DNA of 6,681 bases from Desulfobacterales bacterium (lineage in GTDB: Bacteria; Desulfobacterota; Desulfobacteria; Desulfobacterales; Desulfosalsimonadaceae): positions 1-6,681 of the forward strand of contig JAOZOL010000135.1 of assembly GCA_029933295.1 (NCBI GenBank), read 5' to 3'. Every line of letters begins with the position of its first letter. The stretch's first letter is position 1. The notes beneath the pieces were generated by a model, which did not search any database, was not told the DNA's origin, and saw only the letters and a program-made list of their open reading frames with translations. A program made the position numbers and the translations under genes. Positions 1-6,598 of the stretch are shown here, piece after piece.

Positions 1-5
1 TTATG

Positions 6-51
6 CAACGAACTTGGTCAACTACATTTAATATGGAGACTCAGTTCGTTG
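6..51. repeat. 9-bp perfect inverted repeat upstream of the HTH–PilZ gene
   Basis: CAACGAACT (6-14) is the exact reverse complement of AGTTCGTTG (43-51), separated by 28 nt. The right arm touches the first base of the ribosome binding site. It could be a pair of operator half-sites for autoregulation by the HTH protein, or the stem of a large-looped mRNA hairpin. Which of these, if either, is not shown by the sequence. Confidence 0.45.
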
Positions 52-56
52 GAAGG
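51..56 (+). promoter_or_regulatory. Ribosome binding site GGAAGG, decides the start at 63
   Basis: GGAAGG ends 6 nt before ATG 63, a good Shine-Dalgarno match and spacing. The alternative in-frame ATG codons at 3 and 33 have no comparable site that can be seen, so the shorter 246-residue protein is the better call. Confidence 0.7.
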
Positions 57-62
57 TTCCAT

Positions 63-803
63 ATGGCCAAGAAAATAATCAGCAAAGTCAAAGAAATTAT
101 GGATCAAAAAGGTATTACGACTGCTGAATTACGGAATAAAACCGGCCTGCCCCATGTTGCAATCTCAAACGCCTGTTCCGCCAGGATCGAGTTTAGCGGT
201 TTGAACATATTAAATAAAATCGCATCTGCAATGAATGTCTCAATCAAAGACTTATTTCATGAAGTGGACCAGGTAAAGCATGTCAAACCGCAACGCAGGA
301 AAAAAATGACCGGTGATGCAAATATTTCATCGGTTACGAATCAACTGATCAAAATGATCATGACAATGTCAACAACGGATAAAGACAAGTTGCTTACAAC
401 ATTTAATAAGCTGAAAAAAACACCGACCCAAAAAGTAAATATTTCAAACATCACCACCGAGTTGATTCAATTAATCACAAAAATGTCCTTGGAAGATCGA
501 TGTAAAATACTGGGGGATTTCATATCATATACCGGCACGACAAAAAGAAAATATGGCCGGAGAGAATTTATCCGTTCAGTTGATTTTACCGTTAAAACTT
601 CTCTTTACCGAGGGTATACAAAAAATATCAGTCGCGGCGGTGTGTTTATTGAAATAAAAAACGCAGGCACACTGTTTGCCGCCGGTGATCCCATCAAAAT
701 GAACCTTGAACATCCCGAACTACACAGAAGCTTTAATGTCACGGGTAAAATCATAAGAACCGCCAAAACCGGTATTGGTGTGGAGTTTGATATCCCGTTA
801 TAA
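63..803 (+). CDS. XRE-family helix-turn-helix / PilZ fusion regulator (putative c-di-GMP-responsive)
   Basis: A 246-residue soluble protein. Residues ~3-66 look like a Cro/CI-type helix-turn-helix ('TTAELRNKTGLPHVAISNAC' is the core). Residues ~161-245 are a PilZ domain with both c-di-GMP-binding signatures: R167-x3-R171 and N188-x-S190-x2-G193. Between them, residues 87-114 and 126-153 are two diverged copies of one helical unit (13 of 28 positions identical), each with an 'MS-x2-D' turn. By family knowledge, PilZ binds cyclic di-GMP and the HTH binds DNA; that this protein couples the second messenger directly to transcription is inference. Start: ATG 63 is preferred over in-frame ATGs at 3 and 33 because GGAAGG lies 6 nt upstream and the HTH begins immediately. 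No signal peptide or membrane segment. It converges on the acyl-CoA synthetase gene with 17 nt between stops. Its target genes are unknown; the neighbouring operon is one candidate. Confidence 0.88.
   Translation: MAKKIISKVKEIMDQKGITTAELRNKTGLPHVAISNACSARIEFSGLNILNKIASAMNVSIKDLFHEVDQVKHVKPQRRKKMTGDANISSVTNQLIKMIMTMSTTDKDKLLTTFNKLKKTPTQKVNISNITTELIQLITKMSLEDRCKILGDFISYTGTTKRKYGRREFIRSVDFTVKTSLYRGYTKNISRGGVFIEIKNAGTLFAAGDPIKMNLEHPELHRSFNVTGKIIRTAKTGIGVEFDIPL
321..521 (+). repeat. Diverged tandem duplication in the linker of the HTH–PilZ protein
   Basis: Codons for residues 87-114 (321-404) and 126-153 (438-521) encode two related 28-residue units in register, 117 nt apart, each starting N-I-S and containing M-S and a C-terminal Phe. 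Thirteen of 28 residues are identical. The DNA is largely diverged apart from the shared start AAATATTTCA, so this is an old duplication under protein-level constraint and not a recent repeat. Confidence 0.6.
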
Positions 804-820
804 AGCCTTTTACAAAAATC

Positions 821-2596
821 TTATTGATACATACTTTCTATTTCTTTTGCGTATTTTTCATTAACAATGCGGCGTTTCAATTTCATGGTCGGCGTAAGTT
901 CGTTCCCTTCGATGGATAATTCCTGGGGAAGGATGACAAATTTCTTAATGGTCTGAACGCGGGCCAGAGTTTTGTTGACTTCATCAACCTTTTCCTGGAG
1001 ATACGCATTGAATTTTTCGCACCTGGCGGCAGATGCTGAATCTTTTGCAGGGCTTCCGGCTTCATCAGCAGCAACCTGTTCGACCTTTTCGGGATCAAGG
1101 GTAAACAATGCCGTTAAATATTTTCGTTTCTCACCAATAACAACCGCCTGACTCAAAACCGGAATTGCTTTTAATTTTCCTTCGATAACCTGTGGTGGAA
1201 TGTTTTCGCCGCCGGCGGTAATGATCAGCTCTTTTTTCCGATCCGTAATTTTTAAAAAATTTCTGTCATCAATTATACCCACATCCCCGGAATGAAGCCA
1301 TCCATCTTCGTCAATGGTTTCTTTTGTGGCTGCTTCATTTTTAAAATAGCCTTTAAAAACATGTCGGCCCCGCATTAACACTTCACCATCGTCGGCAATT
1401 TTCATTTCAGTCCCAACAATTGCCGGCCCGGCCCATCCGGTTTCGTATTTAAAAGGTTCTGGAACAGATACGGTTCCAGGCCCGGTACATTCACTCATGC
1501 CATACACCTCGGTAATGGGAATACCCAGACTCAGAAAAAATTCCAGGGTATCCATGGAAATCGGCGCGGCAGTGGAAACAAATATTTTGCATCGGTCAAG
1601 CCCCAATTTTTCACGCACCTTTGAAAAAACCAATTTGTTAGCCAGACCGTAGAGAAATGGCATGGGTTCGCCTTTTTGATGCGCGTAACCTCCTTCAAGC
1701 CCTTTTTTCCGTGCCCAGGCAGCGATTTTTTTCTTCAATGGCGAATTTTGCGCTCCAGCAGTCATCATTTTGGCCTGGATCTTTTCCCAGACACGGGGAA
1801 CGCCGACAAAAACAGTGGGATGGACTTCCACGAGATTTTCACCTAATTGATCAATGCTTTCCGCGAACCATACTGTGCAACCTAGAATATAGGGACCATG
1901 CAGACTGACGACCTGCTCGGCAATATGGCTTAAAGGAAGGTAACTGATAATATGTTCATCAGGGCCTGCATCCATGAGACTGAGAGTTTGGTTTGCTACA
2001 TATATAATATTGTCATGGCTGATCATGACCCCCTTGGGCATGCCGGTTGTGCCGGACGTATAAATCAGTGTGCAAGTATCATCCGGCTTCTGTGCTTTGA
2101 TGCGCTTTTCAAGTTCATCTTCTGAAACTTTTTCAGCGAGCTTTGACAAGTCAGACCAGGCATATACATTATCATCCGGATCAGAACCGTTCATTAAAAC
2201 AATTGCCTTTAAATCCGGAAGCTGATCACGAATTTGCTTAAATTTATCCAGTTGCTCCGCATTTTCCACAACAGCAATATTTGCTTCACTATGTTCTGCT
2301 ACGTATTTACATTGTTCAGGACTATTTGTTGTGTAAATTCCACCGGGAACAGCTCCGGCAAATATGCCGGCAAGATCACTGATAAACCATTGAGGACAAT
2401 TATTTCCGAGGATGCTGACGGCCTTTCCTTGTTCGAGACCAAGAGCAATAAACGCACGTGCAGTAATTCTGACCTGATTATAATACTCCCCCCAGGTCGT
2501 TTCTTTCCATTCACCGCCGATCTTCATATGTAAAGCAACCTTGTTTGCATATTTGTCTGCGGTTTTTTTCATGGCTTCCATAATTGTTGTCTTCAT
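821..2596 (-). CDS. Long-chain fatty acid–CoA ligase (AMP-forming acyl-CoA synthetase, COG1022/FAA1 type)
   Basis: Activates a carboxylic acid, probably a long-chain fatty acid, to an acyl-adenylate with ATP and then to acyl-CoA. The 591-residue length is normal for this family. Adenylate-forming motifs are present in order: the P-loop YTSGTTGMPKGV (179-190), VYGMSE (364-369), the DGWLHSGD hinge region (431-438) with the following DRKKELI-x-GGENI-type segment (452-466), and a C-terminal PTMKLKRR (569-576), in which Lys572 is the likely catalytic lysine. No transmembrane segment or signal peptide is evident, so it is cytosolic or peripheral. ATG 2596 is supported by AAGGGGG 4 nt upstream. It lies 48 nt after the dehydrogenase gene on the same strand, probably the last gene of the operon. 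Substrate chain length cannot be read from sequence. Its link to the sulfate/sugar genes is unclear; it may serve fatty-acid degradation or lipid synthesis independently. Confidence 0.93.
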   Translation of the reverse strand: MKTTIMEAMKKTADKYANKVALHMKIGGEWKETTWGEYYNQVRITARAFIALGLEQGKAVSILGNNCPQWFISDLAGIFAGAVPGGIYTTNSPEQCKYVAEHSEANIAVVENAEQLDKFKQIRDQLPDLKAIVLMNGSDPDDNVYAWSDLSKLAEKVSEDELEKRIKAQKPDDTCTLIYTSGTTGMPKGVMISHDNIIYVANQTLSLMDAGPDEHIISYLPLSHIAEQVVSLHGPYILGCTVWFAESIDQLGENLVEVHPTVFVGVPRVWEKIQAKMMTAGAQNSPLKKKIAAWARKKGLEGGYAHQKGEPMPFLYGLANKLVFSKVREKLGLDRCKIFVSTAAPISMDTLEFFLSLGIPITEVYGMSECTGPGTVSVPEPFKYETGWAGPAIVGTEMKIADDGEVLMRGRHVFKGYFKNEAATKETIDEDGWLHSGDVGIIDDRNFLKITDRKKELIITAGGENIPPQVIEGKLKAIPVLSQAVVIGEKRKYLTALFTLDPEKVEQVAADEAGSPAKDSASAARCEKFNAYLQEKVDEVNKTLARVQTIKKFVILPQELSIEGNELTPTMKLKRRIVNEKYAKEIESMYQ

Positions 2597-2600
2597 AAAA

Positions 2601-2607
2601 CCCCCTT
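2601..2607 (-). promoter_or_regulatory. Strong Shine-Dalgarno AAGGGGG of the acyl-CoA synthetase gene
   Basis: Read on the - strand, AAGGGGG ends 4 nt before ATG 2596. It lies in the 48-nt gap after the dehydrogenase gene, so this gene can be translated without coupling to the gene before it. No promoter or convincing terminator hairpin is visible in the gap. Confidence 0.6.
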
Positions 2608-2644
2608 CACTTTTTTAAAAGTTGATGAACAAGAAACAATTAAT

Positions 2645-3937
2645 TTATAAACGCCAGTATTGAACCCCATTTTTTTCCAACTCCGAAGGCTCAAGTATTG
2701 CTTTTACATCTATGATACAACCATTTGATTTTAATTTATTTAAATACTTTTTAATCGGTTCCTTTTTATAGACATTATGACCAACGGCAAAGATCATGGC
2801 ATCCAGTCCGGTCAGTGCATCCCAGTCTGTCAAATTAATGCCGAAAAAGGCCTTTGCTTCTTTTTCATCTGCAAGTGGATCATGAACCATGGGTATCAAC
2901 CCATAGGATTCAAGCTCTCTGACAATATCAATAACCCTGGAATTTCTTAAATCAGCGCAGTCTTCCTTAAATGTTAATCCGAGAATACCGACCCTGGCGT
3001 TTTTGATATCACGGCATGAGCGGGTCATGAGCTTTACTGTCTTTTCCGCGATAAATTTTCCCATATTGTCATTAATTCTTCGGCCCGCCAATATCACTTT
3101 CGGGTGATATCCGGTTGTTTCGGCTTTGTAAGTCAAATAATAGGGATCAACGCCGATACAATGGCCGCCTACCAGGCCTGGCCGAAAGGGCAGAAAATTC
3201 CACTTGGTCCCGGCAGCTTCAAGTACATTTATGGTGTCAATCCCCAATTTATCAAAAATAACCGCCAATTCATTCATCAGGGCGATATTCAAATCCCGCT
3301 GGGTATTTTCAATCACCTTGGCCGCTTCAGCGGTTTTAATATTCGGCGCCCGATATATACCTGCGCTGATAATCGATCCATAAAGATCTGCCAGGGCATT
3401 AAGGGTTTCTGGATTATCAGCGGATACAATTTTTACAATACTGGTAAGGGTATGTTTTTTATCACCGGGATTTATCCGCTCCGGAGAATAGCCCACATGA
3501 AAATCCTGCTTCCAGATCAGTCCTGACTCTTTTTCCAGGACAGGAACGCACACCTCTTCCGTGGTTCCCGGATAAACCGTTGATTCATAGACAACCACCA
3601 CGCCTTTTTTCATGAACCGCCCGACGATTCTGCTCGCACTTTTTAAAGGGGAAAGATCCGGCTGACGGGCATTATCTATGGGGGTCGGCACTGCTATAAT
3701 AATATAATCAGCAATTGAAATCCTTTCGGGATCAATTGTAAATTCTATCTTATCTGCTGCTTTTAATTCATCTGCCGTCAGCTCACCGGTGGGGTCTATA
3801 TTTCGCTTATAGGCCTCAACCATGTGGGCTTTTAAATCATATCCAATGGTTAAATACTGCTTCCCAAATTCAACTGCAACAGGAAGCCCCACATATCCGA
3901 GCCCGATTACCGCTATAATAGGTTTGTTTTCAGCCAT
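2645..3937 (-). CDS. tviB: UDP-N-acetylhexosamine 6-dehydrogenase (TviB/WbpO family nucleotide sugar dehydrogenase)
   Basis: Oxidises C6 of a UDP-HexNAc (UDP-GlcNAc or UDP-GalNAc) in two NAD+-dependent steps to the uronic acid, a precursor for acidic capsule, exopolysaccharide or O-antigen. The 430-residue protein has the N-terminal Rossmann motif GLGYVG (12-17), YESTVYPGTTEE (117-128), YSPERINPG (150-158), the central EAAKVIENTQRD helix with conserved Lys207, and the catalytic GGHCIGVDP with Cys260. The stretch around 'KWNFLPFRPGLVGG' and 'ILAGRRINDNMG' closely resembles Salmonella Vi-antigen TviB from memory, which favours an N-acetylated substrate over UDP-glucose. It starts 3 nt after the stop of the ATP-sulfurylase/APS-kinase gene, so translation is likely coupled; a modest AAAGGG (3950-3955) lies inside that upstream gene. 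The usual partner 4-epimerase (TviC/WbpP) is not in the window, so the final sugar cannot be named. GlcNAc versus GalNAc specificity is undecided. Confidence 0.92.
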   Translation of the reverse strand: MAENKPIIAVIGLGYVGLPVAVEFGKQYLTIGYDLKAHMVEAYKRNIDPTGELTADELKAADKIEFTIDPERISIADYIIIAVPTPIDNARQPDLSPLKSASRIVGRFMKKGVVVVYESTVYPGTTEEVCVPVLEKESGLIWKQDFHVGYSPERINPGDKKHTLTSIVKIVSADNPETLNALADLYGSIISAGIYRAPNIKTAEAAKVIENTQRDLNIALMNELAVIFDKLGIDTINVLEAAGTKWNFLPFRPGLVGGHCIGVDPYYLTYKAETTGYHPKVILAGRRINDNMGKFIAEKTVKLMTRSCRDIKNARVGILGLTFKEDCADLRNSRVIDIVRELESYGLIPMVHDPLADEKEAKAFFGINLTDWDALTGLDAMIFAVGHNVYKKEPIKKYLNKLKSNGCIIDVKAILEPSELEKNGVQYWRL

Positions 3938-3940
3938 ATT

Positions 3941-5653
3941 TTATATAAACCCTTTCTTGCCTAAAAACAACAGGATTTCCTGGGCGGCCTCCATTGGTGT
4001 CATAGCCGTTGTATCAATACGCAATTCCGGTGATTCCGGTTCTTCATAAGGATCATCCACACCGGTAAATCCCTTGATAAGCCCTGCCCTGGCTTTGGCA
4101 TACATACCCTTACGATCACGTTTTTCACACTCTCCAATGGGCGTTGACACATGCACCTCTACAAATCCGCCGTATGCTTCAATCTCCTGACGCACTTCGT
4201 GACGGGTATACTCGTAAGGCGCAATGGGCGCACATATGGCAATCCCCCTGTTTTTGGTAATCTCGCTGGCAACAAAACCGATTCTCCGCACATTGATATC
4301 CCGGTGTTCTTTACTGAAAGACAATTCATTAGACAGGTTCTGGCGGACAATATCACCGTCAAGGAGCGTCACCGGACGGTCACCTATTTCAAGAAACATG
4401 GAATACAATACCTTGGCAATCGTCGATTTACCTGCGCCCGACAATCCGGTTAAAAAAATGGTAAACCCCTGATGCCGGGGAGGTGGATACGCTTTTTGAA
4501 GCTCTGAGACAACCTCTGTAAAAGTAGCCCATTCCGGTATGCGACGGCCTTCCCGAATACGGTCACGAATATCAGACCCGGTCATAAAAATTGTCTGCGT
4601 ACCTTCCGGAACCTGATCGATGGAACGGTATTCGTCCTCAAAAGGCAGATACACTACCTTTTCAAATGATACAATTTCAACCCCCATCTCTTCGCTAAAC
4701 TCTTCGGCAAGGCGGCTTGCCCGGTCACTTTTATAAAACCCTTTACCATTAATATCAGCACCGGGGCTGGCATGATCATGTCCCACAATAAAATGCGTAC
4801 ACCCGTAATTTTTTGCAATGATCACATCTAAAAGGGCATCTCTGGGGCCTGAAAGACGCATTGCCAGGGGAAGCAAAGACATAACATAAGAATTCGGGGG
4901 AAAATGACTGGAAACCGCCTGATAACATCTAACGCGGGTATAATGATCAAAATCTCCGGGCCGGGTCATGCCGGCAACCGGCAGAAGCAGCAAATTAGCC
5001 CGGGTCTGCCGCATGGCTTTGGTACTCATTTCAAACAAAAACCGATGAAGGGGCTGACGGGTCTGAAACCCGACGACCCGGTGCCATCCGAGCTTGGCAT
5101 ACATCGCCCTGACCTCTTTCGGGAAAAGGCGAAGCTGTTTAAAATCAAAATGAAGCGGCAGGCTGATGACTTCCAGGTGTCCGCCGACATAATAATCACC
5201 GGATTTGTTAAACAAATACGACACACCCGGATGTTTTGTATCAAGGGTTTCAAATATCTGTTGTGCTTCCTTTTCACGGTCAATGGGCCACACATCTTCG
5301 ATATGCAGTACTGCCAGCAGAAACCCTTCCGGATCCCTTAATGCGAGAGATTGGCCTGCGTCAAGATTAACCGCCAGAGATTTTGGAATATCCAGACATA
5401 TGGGAAGCGACCACAGAATATCGTTCTGGAGCCGCATGCGATCTAAAACAGATTCATAGTCAGACCGGTTCATGAAACCGGTAAGCGGAGAAAACCCGCC
5501 AATGGCGAGAAGTTCAAGATCGCAAAGCTGGCGGTCATTTAAAGCAATATCGGAAATATTTAATGCAATGTCTTTTAGCAATCGGGCGCGTTCTTCATCC
5601 ACCAGCAAATTAACCAGCCGGCCGCCATGGGCATCCTTGATTGAAGCGGTCAT
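3941..5653 (-). CDS. sat/cysC: Bifunctional sulfate adenylyltransferase / adenylylsulfate kinase (PAPS synthetase)
   Basis: A fusion meant to make PAPS: ATP sulfurylase forms APS from sulfate and ATP, and APS kinase phosphorylates it. Residues ~1-165 are the PUA-like N-terminal ATP-sulfurylase domain, ~166-390 the catalytic domain, ~395-570 the APS kinase. The kinase keeps the P-loop GLSGAGKS (403-410), DGD (432-434), the RDINVRRIG segment (451-459) and YAKARAG-x-IKGFTG (518-531); Ala478 stands where many kinases have the Ser of 'ISPYR'. The sulfurylase keeps MR and GPR (265-271) but reads QTRQ (197-200) for QTRN, has Leu206 where the second His of H-x2-H is expected, and GHDHASPG (291-298) for GRDHAGPG. 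Sulfurylase activity is therefore uncertain, while kinase activity is likely. ATG 5653 has GAAGG 10 nt upstream. It lies 39 nt after cysQ and 3 nt before the dehydrogenase gene. In a sulfate reducer this would be separate from the energy-conserving Sat. Confidence 0.93.
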   Translation of the reverse strand: MTASIKDAHGGRLVNLLVDEERARLLKDIALNISDIALNDRQLCDLELLAIGGFSPLTGFMNRSDYESVLDRMRLQNDILWSLPICLDIPKSLAVNLDAGQSLALRDPEGFLLAVLHIEDVWPIDREKEAQQIFETLDTKHPGVSYLFNKSGDYYVGGHLEVISLPLHFDFKQLRLFPKEVRAMYAKLGWHRVVGFQTRQPLHRFLFEMSTKAMRQTRANLLLLPVAGMTRPGDFDHYTRVRCYQAVSSHFPPNSYVMSLLPLAMRLSGPRDALLDVIIAKNYGCTHFIVGHDHASPGADINGKGFYKSDRASRLAEEFSEEMGVEIVSFEKVVYLPFEDEYRSIDQVPEGTQTIFMTGSDIRDRIREGRRIPEWATFTEVVSELQKAYPPPRHQGFTIFLTGLSGAGKSTIAKVLYSMFLEIGDRPVTLLDGDIVRQNLSNELSFSKEHRDINVRRIGFVASEITKNRGIAICAPIAPYEYTRHEVRQEIEAYGGFVEVHVSTPIGECEKRDRKGMYAKARAGLIKGFTGVDDPYEEPESPELRIDTTAMTPMEAAQEILLFLGKKGFI

Positions 5654-5692
5654 TTAATTTTTACCTTCAAAAAAATTTAGTTCCACAAAAAA

Positions 5693-6511
5693 TTAATGCT
5701 TGCCGTTTGACACTATAAACCAGGGGTTAAGTAAATTTTCTTTATTATATACCAGTGGCTCGCCGTTGTCACTCTGGAATACCAAAGCCCCGGCATTTTC
5801 CGCAATAGCGTGACCGGCGGCCGTGTCCCATTCCATTGTCGGGCCAAGTCTTGGATACACATCGGCATTCCCCTCTGCAACCTGGCATATTTTCAACGAA
5901 CTCCCGGCAGAAATAAACTCAACCGTTCCATGTTCTTCACGTTTTTTTGCAACATAAGCCTCAAGCTCCGGCGTGGCATGGGATCGACTTCCCACAATGG
6001 TATACGGCCGCTCTGTTTTGGGCTTAATGTCAATAAGAACAGATCTATCGACTATCTGATCTATTGACGCGACATTAATATCACTGAAATCCTCAATCTC
6101 CATGCGATACGCTCCGAAATCTTTGGCTGCAAAATACAATCGCTGAAATACCGGCACATACACGACACCCAGGACCGGCGTCTGCTTGTGAACCAGAGCG
6201 ATATTAACGGTAAACTCATCATTTCGTTTGACAAATTCCTTTGTTCCATCCAAAGGATCAACAATCCACAGATACTCCCATTCCTTTCGTGTGGCATAAT
6301 CAATCGTTTTGCCCTCTTCGCTCAAAATCGGAATATCAAACCGGGTTAAATGAGAGGTAATAATCTCATGGGACCGCATATCTGCCAGTGTTAGAGGAGA
6401 TTTATCTGATTTTTCCTCAACTTTAAAATCCTGATGATATACATCAAGTGTGGCAATTCCAGCCTCAACAGCAGCAATAATTGTGGGTAATAAATAAAAT
6501 TGGAGATTCAT
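5693..6511 (-). CDS. cysQ: 3'(2'),5'-bisphosphate nucleotidase CysQ
   Basis: A 272-residue member of the inositol-monophosphatase superfamily. CysQ hydrolyses PAP (3'-phosphoadenosine 5'-phosphate), the by-product of PAPS-dependent sulfotransfer, to AMP and phosphate; it can also act on PAPS. Visible motifs: DKSPLTLAD (36-44), SEEG with metal-binding Glu (64-67), the Mg2+ site DPLDGT (85-90, with Asp85 and Asp88), and WDTAAGHAI (228-236). Length is normal and no export signal is visible. It appears to be the first gene of the - strand operon, 39 nt before the PAPS-synthetase gene, which fits a PAPS make-and-recycle unit. ATG 6511 is the only usable upstream ATG: an in-frame TAA lies a few codons earlier. 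No clear Shine-Dalgarno precedes it, which is unusual beside the good sites of its neighbours. A general inositol phosphatase is the alternative, less likely given the neighbours and the CysQ-like WIVDPLDGTKEF segment. Confidence 0.93.
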   Translation of the reverse strand: MNLQFYLLPTIIAAVEAGIATLDVYHQDFKVEEKSDKSPLTLADMRSHEIITSHLTRFDIPILSEEGKTIDYATRKEWEYLWIVDPLDGTKEFVKRNDEFTVNIALVHKQTPVLGVVYVPVFQRLYFAAKDFGAYRMEIEDFSDINVASIDQIVDRSVLIDIKPKTERPYTIVGSRSHATPELEAYVAKKREEHGTVEFISAGSSLKICQVAEGNADVYPRLGPTMEWDTAAGHAIAENAGALVFQSDNGEPLVYNKENLLNPWFIVSNGKH

Positions 6512-6548
6512 GGCCGTATTGTCCGCATTTTAAAATATGAAAACAGGT

Positions 6549-6577
6549 ATTATCGTTATATTAATCTTACGCATCAA
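6549..6577 (-). promoter_or_regulatory. cysQ: Proximal sigma70-like promoter candidate for the cysQ operon
   Basis: On the - strand, TTGATG (6572-6577, 4 of 6 to consensus) is followed after exactly 17 nt by GATAAT (6549-6554, 5 of 6). Transcription would start near 6543, giving a leader of about 30 nt. Found by eye in AT-rich DNA, where chance matches are common. Confidence 0.45.
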
Positions 6578-6598
6578 AATAACTTATTGATTTCAAAG

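Noticed and set aside
3..62. N-terminal extension of the HTH–PilZ protein from ATG 3 or ATG 33
   Set aside because: ATG 63 has a good GGAAGG site at proper spacing, the HTH domain starts right there, and the extension holds an inverted repeat and no family resemblance.
804..820. Bidirectional terminator between the convergent genes
   Set aside because: Only short A/T runs are present; no GC stem followed by a T tract is visible in the gap or just inside either gene end.
2608..2625. Short hairpin ACTTTT…AAAAGT in the dehydrogenase–synthetase gap
   Set aside because: AT-only stem with almost no loop; not a plausible terminator or regulatory structure.
3104..5341. Open frames of 60-145 codons on the opposite strand or other frames within the dehydrogenase and PAPS-synthetase genes
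   Set aside because: They overlap strongly recognised genes, show no family motifs and have low-quality compositions typical of antisense shadows.
5654..5696. 9-bp inverted repeat TTAATTTTT / AAAAATTAA between cysQ and the PAPS-synthetase gene
   Set aside because: Both arms are A/T only in a very AT-rich gap, so it is likely chance and too weak to act as a terminator or attenuator.
6537..6590. 17-codon + strand frame encoding a short hydrophobic peptide opposite the cysQ promoter region
   Set aside because: No ribosome binding site, very short, in AT-rich DNA where Ile/Leu-rich frames arise by chance, and it lies across both promoter candidates.
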